The translations under genes were made by a program, and so were the position numbers. Shown here piece after piece: positions 36,001 to 46,853 of a stretch of DNA of 64,000 bases. The stretch spans positions 1 to 64,000 of the forward strand of contig CAJNDS010002724.1 in NCBI GenBank assembly GCA_905221605.1. The letters run 5' to 3'. Position 1 is the stretch's first letter; every line of letters starts with the position of its first letter. The stretch is from Symbiodinium natans. Taxonomy: Eukaryota; Sar; Dinophyceae; Suessiales; Symbiodiniaceae. Below the pieces are notes generated by a model that ran no database searches, had not been told where the DNA came from, and worked only from the letters and a program-made list of their open reading frames with translations.

Positions 36001-37393
36001 CAGGGCCTAGTATGTGCACAGCCCGTCATTCAAGAAGATACATTTGTCCGAGCATTGTCCCTCGGATGTGATGGATCTAAAGACAAACTCGCCTCGGACC
36101 TCCCAATGACAGCGGCAGCAGACGAAGCCTTTGGTCACAGCCTTGTCTTCCAGGATTTCCTGATGGCCCTGGTTGCCGAGATTTCCCAAGTTCTCCCCCA
36201 TCAGGTCTTTGTCAAAGTTCTCCTTCATGTCCTCCTGACTGCATCCAGTTCGTGTTCACTGATAGTACTTGCTGCCGTTTTGTTTTTATATCTTAGCTTT
36301 ACTGAACGTTCCTTCCGCCAACGACCTTTAAACTAGCTAGTTATCGAGTTGTTCCACCTGGCCTGGCCCTGATGCAGGTGCACGAGCTTCTCATGCTCGT
36401 GTGTTTCCATTTGGTTGCGGACGGCCCCAGCGTAGGCTGCCAGACATACCGAGAAGGCCACGAACAGCATGCGATGCATCTTTGTTCTGGATATGGCAAA
36501 CGATGGTGAGGATTGCTTTTGAACCTTTGAAACAGGCTGCGGGTCAGTATGCAGCAGCCATGCACCGGAAGCCTACGATACCTTCAAACTTGTTGGCCAA
36601 AGTAAAAGGTGTTTGAGTACGTTCAGCAACTCAGACATGGCACAAACGTGCCGCAGCGAGACTTCTGCACCACGCATTGTTCCAGGGTTCCTACTAACCC
36701 TGAACTACCGAACCCAAAGCCCTCAAGCAAGGAACCTCCCTCCTGCAACTGCAGCGGCAGCAGCATCTTGGCAGTTTTCGGGGGACGGCACTTTGCTGAA
36801 GTTGACTTCCTGGCACGACCGTGTGCTGTTTTTTCAAGGATCTGATCTCGTGCTCACACAAAATTTCATCATTCCAAAAGTGTTTTAAGATGAACTGCTG
36901 GCTCTCAAAGTTGCTGCCGCTTTCATGTGCTGGAATCCTCGAGGTCTGCCATGTCATGTGGACCACCGAGCAGAGCGCCCCGGCCGCGTCGCCTGTTCAA
37001 CATCCAAAACAATTAAGTTCTAAGCGACAGGCGAACTGGCTCAACAACAATTCAGGATTGCAAAAAAAATCGCCTGAACAATCTTGACTTCTGTCGCAGT
37101 CTCGCTTGACGTCTCTTTTTTTTCTTCTTTTTGCCGGGCATGAAGGAAACCTACATGGTGCGAAGAGCTTTGCGACACAAACCCAATCCTGGAAAGGTCG
37201 GGATGTTTCCCCTTGATAGGGGTGTATAGGAATCATCGCGGTGTGTAAGGCTTTCCCAGCGCTGCGGGTTTCAGGACAGATGTGCAGTCTCTATCTAAGT
37301 GCATCCGTATGCGTATGGACGCCGCCCCGAAGTAAACCCGTTGCCCAACTAAAACAATGAAGCCAAGAGATGTTGACAGGACTCTATTGTGTG
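33031..37393. other. Unassigned region with candidate minus-strand exons
   Basis: The 5' exons of the DGDG-synthase-like gene should lie here but are not identified. Two minus-strand frames look coding: about 34,250-34,400 (DQNPIKSAIAFISGAAHQQF) and about 36,790-36,945 (NFESQQFILKHFWNDEILCE). A weaker one lies at about 36,120-36,228. I recognise no family. A TTTAGGG-like patch lies at 33,682-33,712. Confidence 0.3.
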
Positions 37394-37799
37394 TTAGCTG
37401 TGCTTTACGATGTGACCCTCATTCCGCCAGCGCTTGCTCCAAATCTTCTGTATCAATTGAATGGTGAGATCACGTGTGAACGCCTGTAACCCGCTCACCG
37501 GCTGCCCAAAATGTAGCACCCTTGCAAGCTCAACGACACGGATTTTAATTGCATCCTCGTCAGCATTGACAGGGATTGCAAGTGGCGCGGTACCCATTGG
37601 TTATGTTGTTCACTGTAAACATCTTATTCATGGGGTGAATGTCCATTGCTGCGGCTTCTAGTATGGGGCACTGCACGTCAGGGTTAGACGGCAGCCCAGC
37701 GGCATCAGCATCTCGCTTCATGTCACTGCTTTGGTCCAGGAGCCCCACGCGGCTCCGAAGCACATCCCAAACTGTAGCGGTTGGACGCTGCACGTTCAC
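37394..37799 (-). pseudogene. Frameshifted coding remnant
   Basis: Two adjoining minus-strand frames form one protein-like sequence. The first reads VWDVLRSRVGLLDQSSDMKR to MNKMFTVNNITNG; the second continues TAPLAIPVNADEDAIKIRVV to IQKIWSKRW. They meet near 37,590, where one extra base breaks the frame. The family is not recognised. The break suggests a decayed gene or a sequencing error. Confidence 0.5.
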
Positions 37800-37933
37800 A
37801 ACCCCGTGATACGACTCCGAACGCTAGCGGCCAAAGCTGTGGAGGACTAGGTATGCATGTGGATAACCGCCAGTTGCTACTCTGTGAGCGGATTGTGTAC
37901 TTCAAATAACGTGAAGCTATCGCTGCACATTGC

Positions 37934-38152
37934 TCATTGCCTCTGTATTCTAATAGGTTTGTTTCCGAAAAGTTTTACTGCCTCCGTTTTTTCGAGCACC
38001 AGCATTTCCAATAAAACCATACGTGTAAAATTAGGAAAATTATCATCATCAATACTTAAACTTGATATGTCATCATAAATGTTTACAGTGTGGATTGGAA
38101 TAGAATCTAATCGTTTCGGAGCGGGTAGAACCACTATATCATCATCAGTCAA
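37934..38152 (-). CDS. Small ORF in AT-rich DNA, uncertain
   Basis: 72 codons rich in Asp and Ile, starting MTDDDIVVLPAPKRLDS, in DNA clearly more AT-rich than its surroundings. No family recognised. It may be a fragment of foreign or decayed sequence, or chance. Confidence 0.25.
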   Translation of the reverse strand: MTDDDIVVLPAPKRLDSIPIHTVNIYDDISSLSIDDDNFPNFTRMVLLEMLVLEKTEAVKLFGNKPIRIQRQ

Positions 38153-38250
38153 TAGTCAAGCATGAGAAATATATACATATGTATATATAATCCATGTACG
38201 AAGGACCTTTATGTACTATTTGGCGTGTGGCTTGGCTTCTTCAGGCAGAA

Positions 38251-38301
38251 TTTAGGAATTTGAGGAATTTAAGAAATTTAAGGAGGCCGGGCCTTAATTT
38301 A
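38251..38301. repeat. Left remnant of the AT-rich satellite
   Basis: The same AATTTAGGAATT / AATTTAAGG / AGGAGGCC pattern as the array at 47070-48511. It directly abuts YR1, so the element sits inside the satellite. Confidence 0.75.
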
Positions 38302-38440
38302 TTGTTCAGGCGTTTGGGCCAAAGGGGGGAAGGGGAGTGAGAGGGGCCTAAACCACAACTAAACCCTCAGCGCAAGAGCGCACCTTTTGCATGGTTGGTG
38401 CAGATCCGACCCCACCACCCGTTGGTGATAGGATGCAGCG
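38302..38440. repeat. YR1 repeat B2
   Basis: 139 bp, identical by eye to B1 at 39006-39144 (constant offset 704). It forms the 3' terminus of YR1. Confidence 0.95.
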
Positions 38441-38449
38441 GTACAAGAT

Positions 38450-38719
38450 GCCTGACCGGACGTACCGGACTACTAGGCAGAGCGAAGCACTCAAGGTGCG
38501 GCATATGAAGATAGGGACATTCCACAAAGTGCCTCACCGGACATACCGGACTACTAGGCGAACACGGCTTGGAGCAGCAGAAATTGTGGCCTAACTGGAC
38601 GAACCAGACTACTGGGCCGATAAGAAGCATGGTGCCTCACCGGACATACCGGACTACTAGGCAAAGAAGTTGCACAGCCAGCGGAGAAAGGCCTAACCGG
38701 ACGAACCGGACTACTGGGC
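38450..38719. repeat. YR1 spacer: five 29-bp hairpin units
   Basis: Units at 38450-38478, 38531-38559, 38589-38617, 38634-38662 and 38691-38719. The form is GCCT-nn-CCGG-n5-CCGG-ACTACT-AGGC: outer arms GCCT/AGGC pair and the inner CCGG pair with each other. In the third copy both inner arms change together (CTGG and CCAG), so pairing is kept. Two copies end GGGC, leaving one T-G wobble. Confidence 0.8.
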
Positions 38720-38789
38720 CACACGATCCTTTAGCAAGCGTCGGCAGCCCAAGTGGGCGCGGTGCACAAAAAGGGACAGGGAGGGCGGG

Positions 38790-39005
38790 TACCAAAACAA
38801 TCGGCCTTCAAGCCATGCCACGGCGGGTGGCGATCATCTGAAGGCCCACGGTCAAACAGAAAAGGATCTCAAAGCATGTTCCCCAAATGGTGTAAGCGGT
38901 CCAAAACGCATTTTCTCAAGTTTTGTTTTTCCCCCAAAGAACTAAGCCCCACCCACCCGCCCAGGCCAAACTTCAAGAACAAACGATTTGGGAAACCCAA
39001 AAGGT
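38790..39005. repeat. YR1 repeat A2
   Basis: 216 bp, matching A1 at 46854-47069 with one difference (38852 T versus 46916 C; offset 8064). It abuts B1 at 39006. Confidence 0.95.
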
Positions 39006-39144
39006 TTGTTCAGGCGTTTGGGCCAAAGGGGGGAAGGGGAGTGAGAGGGGCCTAAACCACAACTAAACCCTCAGCGCAAGAGCGCACCTTTTGCATGGTT
39101 GGTGCAGATCCGACCCCACCACCCGTTGGTGATAGGATGCAGCG
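39006..39144. repeat. YR1 repeat B1
   Basis: Second copy of the 139-bp B repeat, starting at the base after A2. Confidence 0.95.
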
Positions 39145-39184
39145 CCGAACGGACATATGCCCCACCGAAGGCGTTTGGCGCGCA

Positions 39185-41809
39185 TCACCACGGAGTTTTC
39201 TCGGCCAGCTTCTGTTTGATCGAAGCCTTCTCCCGAATTGGATTCCGTTCTCTCAAGGCCACCTTCGATGCTTCGTACTCATCGTAGCAAGCCATCAATT
39301 CCTCAAACAAATCCAGCTTCAGATCGGAAAAGGAAACCGGCCTCCTCAACGACATGTCGAATTTCGAGAAGTCACCATTTGTCAAATCGTCGGCCTCCGT
39401 GTTCTCTTCCCGTGGCCTCCACTGCAGCTTCACACGCAGATTGGAATGAAGGAGTGTCTCAGACATTTGCATCAGCAGCCCCATGAGCGGCCACTTCGTA
39501 GATGACCCTTTTGCTTCGGCCTGAGGGTTCGACCGATTGTCTGTTCCACCATAGATCGTTGCCAACATGACATTGCGACATCCAGCAGCCTGAAGGTGAC
39601 CAAATGCAAACAAGGCCAGATAAGAAGCCAGCAACTCGGCGCTGGCTGATGCCCATTCACTTGCTCCATCCTCCTTAAACAACCAAGGCGCCATTGTCGG
39701 TGTGACTTCAACAGAAAACCAGTCTGCTTTGGCCGGCACGTTCCCTTTGGCAAGGGACCAACCACCCAACACGACACGTCCACGCTCACACTTCGCATCC
39801 GTTCGAAAAGACTGGGTCACAAAGGGGGCCTGCCGCAAAGCGGGCACCAAGTGGTGTGTCAGCAAAAGATTCTTCCGGATGTAGATGAGCGAGAGATAAA
39901 CCATCGTGGGAACGCGTGCTGTTGTTCCCCTTGCCAGTACTGCACACCAGGAATGCAGCGGAGCCAAGAAAGGTTTTAGCCACAATAGCAGTCTACCAAC
40001 AAAAGTCATCCTGCCAGTGAACTCTACCATGGCACGACCCACTACCATCCAACTCGCAGCCTCAAGATCGTTGATCCAGCCCACTATCCACTTTGTGCGT
40101 TTGGATGAGAGCCCTGCAGACCATTGATCATATGCGATATGATATCCCACGAAATCAACCTTGATCCCACCTTTGAATTTGTGGTAGGCAAATGGTGTGC
40201 CGATTGCCTCGTACGCCGCCAGGGCCATCCAAAGCACAAGGAATTTTGTGTCTCCAGCGGTCACGAGGTGTAAATCATCCACGTAGACCACCTCCATATG
40301 CCAGAGCGTGGTCAAGATGCGTAGCACCCACCTCCCAATGCATCCGAACAGCCGGCTCCACCAGTAGGCGGCGGAGCTGATGCCAAATGTGCCGACAGTA
40401 TTGAGCCATACGGTACGTGATGTCGAACTGGAACGGCACCCCATTTTAGGCCAATCCTTTCGCCTGACCTTCACCTGGCGATGAGCTTGGGATATGTCGG
40501 CAGAGATGGCAAACACTGCTTCGCCCGAGTCGCGCGCAAGGGAAACCATCTCTAACACCTCATCAGGTCCTGGTGTCTCCAATTTATCCAAGATGCGTAT
40601 CCGATTGTTCAGGTTGACGCCGTGAGTTCCGTCGTGCAGCGGCCTGATGTCACCATTGGGTTTCTCCACTGCGCCCATGGCGGCTACCAAAAGCTGCCCC
40701 GGACCATACTCCTGAGCCACTGCTCCCTCCGTAGTCGGCAGCATGCGGCCTTTCTGCTCATCAGCCCGAAAATGCTCCTCAAGTTGCTCAGAGGACAATT
40801 CTGCTGACGTGTAGTTGTCCATGATCGCTTGAAAAGGTGATGCATCCAGTTTTCGGAACTTTTCACGACGGGCAAAAACCTGCGGTGTACGGGGCAGCGG
40901 CTCCTCGTCACCCAATGGCACGCCTTCTGCAAAGCACTCCGTTCCTTGAATCAGAATCTCCCAGTCAGGGTCTCCCAAGATCCGCAGAGATTGCGCTAGC
41001 ATGTACAACAAGAACGGCTGGCGGTCAGGAACCCGAAGCGCCAGGGCCGGATCGGGCAATGTTCCCGCCAGCTCACCACGTAGTCTGTCCAGGGCGGATT
41101 GTGTGAAGGGACTCGATTCCAACCTTCCGGCAGCCAAGAGGAAAGCAGACTTCCGAATGTCAGGGAGTTCAGCCAAAACGAAGTTACGCAAGATCCTTTG
41201 CATCCGTTCAGCATGCAAGCTCTCCTCCCATGAATTCAGCTGTCCCCTTTGGCCCGGTGGCCAACGGCCCGGGGAGCATAGTCCGAAGCCATCAACGAAG
41301 ACTCGCTTGCCTGTATCATGACGACAGACCAAAGGTTGTCCAAATGCCCGGCTTGTACGCGGATCAAAAGGAGGTTCAGTGTCTGCAGTCTCTTCCGGAA
41401 GCTCATCCCCCGAATCCACCGTGATCACTTCCTGACTGGCTTTTGTCGAGGGGTTCGCCTTGGCTGCCCCAGACGCCTTTTGTACCATGACCGATGCAGG
41501 AGCGTGTTCCCCCATGCGTGCGCGGTCTGCATCGGGCAAGACGAAGCCCAGCGCGGCCAGCAAGGCAACTTGCTCAGGTGAAAGAAGGTGTAGGTGGCGA
41601 ACCGTGAACCCCACGAGGACGATGCGGCAGCCGCGCCAGGGTTCCGTGGCATGAAGATATTTGTGGGCGTCCAGCCGCCACGTCCAACAAGCGACCAGGT
41701 CGGGCCTGGCCGGCCACTGTGCGATAGACATCGCCCTCAGAATCTTCCCGCCAAACTTGCCCAGCAGTAAACTTGGAAAGTGGCATAAGCAAATTGGGAA
41801 AGGGAGCAT
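39185..41809 (-). CDS. YR1 reverse transcriptase and RNase H
   Basis: An 874-codon open frame. RT motif A is DISQAHRQV and motif C is VVYVDDLHL, so the catalytic Asp residues are present. A DIRS-type RNase H follows, with GGTDNRSN and EENTEADDLTN near the end. The upstream 236 nt overlap the methyltransferase-like frame in another phase. Coding-like sequence passes from one frame to the other near 41,690, so RT is probably made by a frameshift or the element carries one indel. The ATG at 41809 may not be the true start. Confidence 0.9.
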   Translation of the reverse strand: MLPFPICLCHFPSLLLGKFGGKILRAMSIAQWPARPDLVACWTWRLDAHKYLHATEPWRGCRIVLVGFTVRHLHLLSPEQVALLAALGFVLPDADRARMGEHAPASVMVQKASGAAKANPSTKASQEVITVDSGDELPEETADTEPPFDPRTSRAFGQPLVCRHDTGKRVFVDGFGLCSPGRWPPGQRGQLNSWEESLHAERMQRILRNFVLAELPDIRKSAFLLAAGRLESSPFTQSALDRLRGELAGTLPDPALALRVPDRQPFLLYMLAQSLRILGDPDWEILIQGTECFAEGVPLGDEEPLPRTPQVFARREKFRKLDASPFQAIMDNYTSAELSSEQLEEHFRADEQKGRMLPTTEGAVAQEYGPGQLLVAAMGAVEKPNGDIRPLHDGTHGVNLNNRIRILDKLETPGPDEVLEMVSLARDSGEAVFAISADISQAHRQVKVRRKDWPKMGCRSSSTSRTVWLNTVGTFGISSAAYWWSRLFGCIGRWVLRILTTLWHMEVVYVDDLHLVTAGDTKFLVLWMALAAYEAIGTPFAYHKFKGGIKVDFVGYHIAYDQWSAGLSSKRTKWIVGWINDLEAASWMVVGRAMVEFTGRMTFVGRLLLWLKPFLAPLHSWCAVLARGTTARVPTMVYLSLIYIRKNLLLTHHLVPALRQAPFVTQSFRTDAKCERGRVVLGGWSLAKGNVPAKADWFSVEVTPTMAPWLFKEDGASEWASASAELLASYLALFAFGHLQAAGCRNVMLATIYGGTDNRSNPQAEAKGSSTKWPLMGLLMQMSETLLHSNLRVKLQWRPREENTEADDLTNGDFSKFDMSLRRPVSFSDLKLDLFEELMACYDEYEASKVALRERNPIREKASIKQKLAEKTPW

Positions 41810-42923
41810 TGTGCACGTCCTTGTGAGGTGCCGTCAGTGTGTTAGTGAAAACAACCAGCGTAGAGAAGCATTGTCCTGGAAAGGCGCCTCGAAGAGCTGC
41901 GGTCAGAACCTTGATGGAACATGGGAAAGAATGGCAAGAAGATCGCAGTCCCACGAAACCGCCCCGGGCATAGGCCCCGGCGAAGAAAGCGCCTTCACGT
42001 TGATGCCCAGCAGCCTTGTGAGAAGCTTCCCGGGGCAGGAGTTCAGCAAGAGGCTGCAAGTCGTCGGGTGCGAGGGCATCCATCCGATGAAGGAGAGACT
42101 GGGCCAAGGTTTCAGCATCGGCCGGTGCTTCAGGAAGATCGGTCTGTTTCTGTGAAGATGTTATGCAATCAGCAAGATGCGAACAAAGTAGAGGTGGGTA
42201 ACGTTCAGATCCAGCGGTGCGCCACGTGCCTGAGGAAACGTCCCAACCCATCATTGATTCATGCCAATCGTGGTTGCACCAAGTCAAAGGACCAGTGTAG
42301 CACCCATCAGCATCAAAGGTGGGCCAGCCATTGGACCACTGTTCCGCCAGTGGAAGATTGGACAAGAAGCGAGTTGGTTTGGGATGCAAGGCGCCAAAGG
42401 CGCATTGGTGAACCGCCCAAGTAAAACCGTCGAGCGATCGGATTTCAGCAAGTTGCCAAATACTTGCCGGGACATCCCCAGTCTCGGTGACACCCAAGTC
42501 CTCGGGATGTTCCCAGATGTAAAATCTGTTCGCTGCACATTGATATCCGATCGCCTCCAAACATTGTTTGACAAAGTAGTTGGCAATCTTGACTAGAGCT
42601 GCATTCGATTCGGAAAGCCAAGGAAAACCCCATGGATGCATGCAATTGCGAAGAGGAACTGGTCCGGATCCGTTCCCGACAGATCGGTGTCGGGCACGAG
42701 AGTACGTGCCGCAAGGCGGGCTGCAGATCAAGATGTCCCATTGTCCCGCACGGAGCTCCGAGAAGATATTCTCCCAGAGTGAGGACTGAGATAAATCATC
42801 ATTAGGCGAACGCTTCACGTCAACCTCACGTAGAATTAATTCAAAGGCGTGCGCATCACACCAGCGTTCAAGGAAGTACCTCAAATCGCCATCGCGTGGA
42901 AGACCAGCGAACAAGTACAGCAC
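41574..42923 (-). CDS. YR1 methyltransferase-like domain
   Basis: Begins LPQLNVLYLFAGLPRDGDL directly after the gag stop and in the same frame, with no nearby ATG. The motifs suggest a Rossmann methyltransferase of the C5-cytosine type: LFAGLPRDGD (motif I-like), ICSPPCGTYSRARH (PPC, motif IV-like) and IWEHPED where ENV would be expected. A later APHKDVHN segment with an H-x-D pair recalls 2-oxoglutarate oxygenases, but this is weak. DIRS elements are known for an adenine-methyltransferase-like domain with DPPY; this one has PPC instead. Activity is uncertain. Confidence 0.7.
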   Translation of the reverse strand: MLYLFAGLPRDGDLRYFLERWCDAHAFELILREVDVKRSPNDDLSQSSLWENIFSELRAGQWDILICSPPCGTYSRARHRSVGNGSGPVPLRNCMHPWGFPWLSESNAALVKIANYFVKQCLEAIGYQCAANRFYIWEHPEDLGVTETGDVPASIWQLAEIRSLDGFTWAVHQCAFGALHPKPTRFLSNLPLAEQWSNGWPTFDADGCYTGPLTWCNHDWHESMMGWDVSSGTWRTAGSERYPPLLCSHLADCITSSQKQTDLPEAPADAETLAQSLLHRMDALAPDDLQPLAELLPREASHKAAGHQREGAFFAGAYARGGFVGLRSSCHSFPCSIKVLTAALRGAFPGQCFSTLVVFTNTLTAPHKDVHNAPFPNLLMPLSKFTAGQVWREDSEGDVYRTVAGQARPGRLLDVAAGRPQISSCHGTLARLPHRPRGVHGSPPTPSFT

Positions 42924-42938
42924 GTTGAGCTGTGGGAG

Positions 42939-44303
42939 TCAGGCGTCGGTCTGCTTACCCGACTTCGCGAAATGCTCTTGCCAGTGCTTCCAGGTTGGGT
43001 GATCACCGAAACAACTCCGAACTTGGCAGCAGTGAACCATGCCACAGGATCCGTCGCAACCAGAAGTTGAGTATGCAAAGCAAATGAGCCTGCCGTCCGG
43101 TGTTCGGCTGGCCAGCTCCCCCTTTCCTTTGCCCTTCCGCTCCTTTCCTTTGTCTCCACCTCCCTTACCTTTCTTATCCTTGCCTTTCGGGGGTTTGCCA
43201 CCTCCTTTCTGCCACTTCCATGGCTGCTCGCCACCAAAATCGGGATAAGCGTTTTGACGCTTCCAACCATCGCCCTTCCAGCCATCCCCTTTGATCCGAT
43301 GTCCTCCCAGAGCGATGGGCGCCGTAAAGAATTGCTCTTTCAGCTGTGGATCATCGCACACCTCCTTGAGCGTAACTCGTAGCTCTCTGGATTCTCGAAC
43401 TGCACGCTTGATGGCTTCTTTGCGTAATTCGTACTCATACGTCAGCATGACGGTCCATGGCGGTCGAAGCGTCATTTGATCCTGCTTGCCGGATCCCTTG
43501 CTGCCTGTGGGGATCTGCATGCGATAGACTTTCTCCCCCAGCAGATAGTTCGCGTAGTCCAGCCAGATCGTAGGATTCATGCCTGTGAAGAGCACCTTGT
43601 TGCGATACTTGGAAGCCAGATAACAGAAAGCCGTCCCCTCAACACGCAGCACTGCACGAAGCTCCTCAGTGTTCTGAGGCATCACCCCCTTAGCCCGTTG
43701 CTTGACGATCCGCACATGACCCCCAGTGTCCACTGAAGTTTGTAACCCCATGGTCTTCACTTGCTTCCGGCTTGTAACTTCTGAAAGGCTCGACGCTGAC
43801 AACTCCCCATTCTCGATCTCCTCCATCTTCGTGGAAACATAGTCGTCTGAAGGCTCAAAGCTCTCCTCCACTTTACCATATGTTGCTTCAAAAGATGCAC
43901 GCATGGCTTGACGTTCTGTCTGCGTAACCGGTCTCGTGATCCCAAGAACTTTGGCCTCTGCACGTAGCTCAGATTCCTTCGAACTGTACTCCTTGCATGA
44001 CTCCCATGCTGAAACCACTGATGCAACAGCCGCACGTGTCACTTGATCTGCAGGTTCCAGGGTATGATCGGTTTTTAGGGCCTCCCGCACCCCGGTCCGT
44101 GAATCCGCATATGCTGCAAACCTCTTCACATTCTTGAAATCACTCCCCAATTTGTACTGCAGAGCGAGGGGCACTCCACACTCCTGGAGGATATGAAGCA
44201 GATCAGATGTGAGGTTCTTGTCCAGGTAGTCCAGCGCATCATCGTTCGATACGCCGGCCGGCAGCGTGAGTGCAGCCGGCGGGCCGGGCGGTGGCCCCGC
44301 CAT
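42939..44303 (-). CDS. YR1 gag-like protein
   Basis: 454 residues from the ATG at 44303 (MAGPPPGPPAALTLPAG). A Lys/Gly-rich tract (PPKGKDKKGKGGGDKGKERK) precedes a Cys/His cluster, CFAYSTSGCDGSCGMVHCC, then CFGDH, which recalls a CCCH zinc finger. The frame ends in TGA at 42941-42939, and the same frame reopens into the methyltransferase-like domain, as in YR2. Confidence 0.8.
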   Translation of the reverse strand: MAGPPPGPPAALTLPAGVSNDDALDYLDKNLTSDLLHILQECGVPLALQYKLGSDFKNVKRFAAYADSRTGVREALKTDHTLEPADQVTRAAVASVVSAWESCKEYSSKESELRAEAKVLGITRPVTQTERQAMRASFEATYGKVEESFEPSDDYVSTKMEEIENGELSASSLSEVTSRKQVKTMGLQTSVDTGGHVRIVKQRAKGVMPQNTEELRAVLRVEGTAFCYLASKYRNKVLFTGMNPTIWLDYANYLLGEKVYRMQIPTGSKGSGKQDQMTLRPPWTVMLTYEYELRKEAIKRAVRESRELRVTLKEVCDDPQLKEQFFTAPIALGGHRIKGDGWKGDGWKRQNAYPDFGGEQPWKWQKGGGKPPKGKDKKGKGGGDKGKERKGKGKGELASRTPDGRLICFAYSTSGCDGSCGMVHCCQVRSCFGDHPTWKHWQEHFAKSGKQTDA

Positions 44304-44715
44304 TGCAATGCGATCCGATTGCACCACCTTACAGATGCATCAATCCTGACCAAGCGTTTAGGACGCAAATCAGGTATACTAAGAACCAAACACGAATTAG
44401 AAGAAATCAACCACCTCGCACAAACAAAGAATCTTCCACCGCTTGATCCTGAAAGGATCCGATCATGACCAACAAGCTCACTAGTGCAGCACCTACCAGT
44501 TCGTGAAGATCCTACGGCCATTTCCACCATGGCCCAACCGGTGCGTCACAACCCGCACAACTGAGATTCACCTGCCACCTCCACCGTGGCTCTTGAGTGC
44601 AGTTCGCGACTCTTCTGTTGAAACACGCAAGGAGTGCCTGCAACTACCCAAGCAAAAAATTCCCAGCACCCCCCAAGCAAACAAAGCGCAAACAACCCTC
44701 GGATCAATCACCTTA

Positions 44716-46660
44716 TCACTCGGGGTCTTCACCGGCTGCTCCCAGAGGCTCTTCCTCAGTAAACTCTGAACCACTGCTGGAAGAGTCAGGGCACGCATCC
44801 ATCTTTGGCCGGCAGAGTTTGCAAACTGCGTCGGCGATCCCCTCCTTCAAGACGAAAACGGGAGTCGTCTCAGCACATCGCTCCTGCCGCACCGCGCAGC
44901 TCTTGCTCAAGTGCAATCGACGAAATCCCCGACGTGAGATTGTAATGAAGTATGGCGCCTCCGGCATGTCATCGACTTCCACAGCCGAATACGGTCCAGG
45001 GAGTGTTGCATCCATGGAACCAGCTGAAGCGACCACGCGATCAGGCCCCACCTTCATACAAGGAAATTTCCCATTCAAAGACCACCATTGCTTCTCATCA
45101 TCCCAAAGCAAAACCTCATGTCCCAGAACCACGGCAGCGCCATTTATGCCATTATCGTCAGCAAAGGTCTTGATAGTATGAAGCAGCTCCTCTTCCATGT
45201 ATCCACCGTCTGCGTTTCCCAGCAAAAGGCATTTCGAAACATGATTTTGAATCGCCTGTACCACCTGCCGACTAGTCAGGATGTAATCCTGTGGTCCATG
45301 CTGTGCATACGCCCAACGCCCCAAGAAATCCCGGCGGTCCTTCTCAACTCCCAGGGCCGCTGCCAGACTTGGTAGAGTGTGTCGCGCGCTATGTCCCGAC
45401 CAAAACATCACGAGCTGATCGGGGACCAAGCGCGTCCTGTTCAAGCCCCAAGTATTCCCACTACCTCGGACCGGTGCCATGAGCGACTTGAGCAGTCGTC
45501 TGCACTGAATAGCCAGCCCTTCGCCATCCATGTAAACACGACTGCCATGATCCCAATCTTCCGTGAAAATTGGACAAAGAAAATCCCTCGACCACCTCAG
45601 CTCCGCCGATGACGCCAATCGGGATCCTTCGAGCATCCAATCAAATCCCGACAATCCTGCCACTCTCGAGATGAACCCATGCAATTCTCCAACCTTTCGC
45701 CCTGGCCCACTGGTCTTGGTCTTCTTCATGACAAATCTCATTCCAATCTGTGAAAACTTCAGGGTATCTGGATCAATGTTCTGAACATCGTCTGCTCTCA
45801 ACGTCCCCCAGATCATCAGAAGCAAAACGAATGCTGTCCACCGTAAGCCAATCGGTCCAGTGCTCTTACAAACAGCCATCTCCAGCGAAAGCATGATTGC
45901 AACAGTGAACATAGGGGCAGGACGCACTGCTGGCGCCTGAGCCTCCAGCTCCATGGTCCATGACCGGAAAATCTCCAGCACCATAGGGTCTTGACTGAGA
46001 CGGTCCTCGGGGGGGACCTGCCCCAGTGTCTCAAGCAATGAAACTGAAGACAACAGACAGTTCGGAACAGTTTTCCCCATGACCTTGCATTCTGCCCGCT
46101 CTTCCATGTATCTGAAAAGATGCGCAGGGGACCCAGGCCAATAGAGGTTGAAGCTGACTTCCAACCATCGTCTAAAACGACCCCAGGCCTGTGCTCGATT
46201 GCGCAGGGTCTTTGCTCGACGGCTGCCAAACATGCGAATCCATGCAGATTTCGTTTCACCAAGTGCTTCCATACGTGCCACACAAGGAAGATTAGCATCG
46301 CGCATGTACACCACAAGCTGCAACGCCCAACGTTCCCTCTGCTTCGACTCGAGCTCTTCCCTCGAGGTTCCTCTCGCCTTGGAGAGCTTCACCGCTTTGA
46401 TAACTTGCCCGAGCGAAATTCTGGCAGATCCAGCCACCAATTGCTCGAAGACATCAGAAGAAGAGACCTCTGGACATGGTATCTTCAACGGTCTTGACAC
46501 GATTGATTCAGCTACGTCTCGTGCACGATTAGTACCGCGCGCATTCTGCCTCAATGTCCATTGCCAAAGACTGATGCCAACCCGATCCACCTCAGCCTCA
46601 GTGAGTTGATCCTTAAGGAACTCTTTGACCAAGATGATTGCCTCTGCCTCATCATCATAT
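44716..46660 (-). CDS. YR1 tyrosine recombinase
   Basis: Over 638 codons. Box I has Arg in WGTLRADDVQNID. Box II is SGHSARHTLPSLAA (H-x-x-R), followed by FLGRWAYAQHGPQDYILTS with the likely catalytic Tyr. The protein would cut and rejoin DNA to insert a circular intermediate. No ATG lies near the upstream end; the frame stays open beyond 46632 (a TTG), so the start is unresolved. The position upstream of gag is unusual. Confidence 0.88.
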
Positions 46661-46853
46661 GAGCAAGAAATTGCGCAGCGCTATGGTAAACCTCTTGCAC
46701 AGCTTTGCATAGTAGCGAATCATGCGTCCAGAGATTCTCCCATCCAGGTTTCGGTCCAGGGCCCGTCTCTGACATCACTTCTCATGCTCTGCAGCAATGT
46801 AATTTGAAAACCATGGCGACTCTACCTGCACAAACCTACCGGAAGACCCTCAC

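Noticed and set aside
38450-38719. CRISPR-like array
   Set aside because: Repeats are few, unevenly spaced, imperfect and inside a eukaryotic retroelement.
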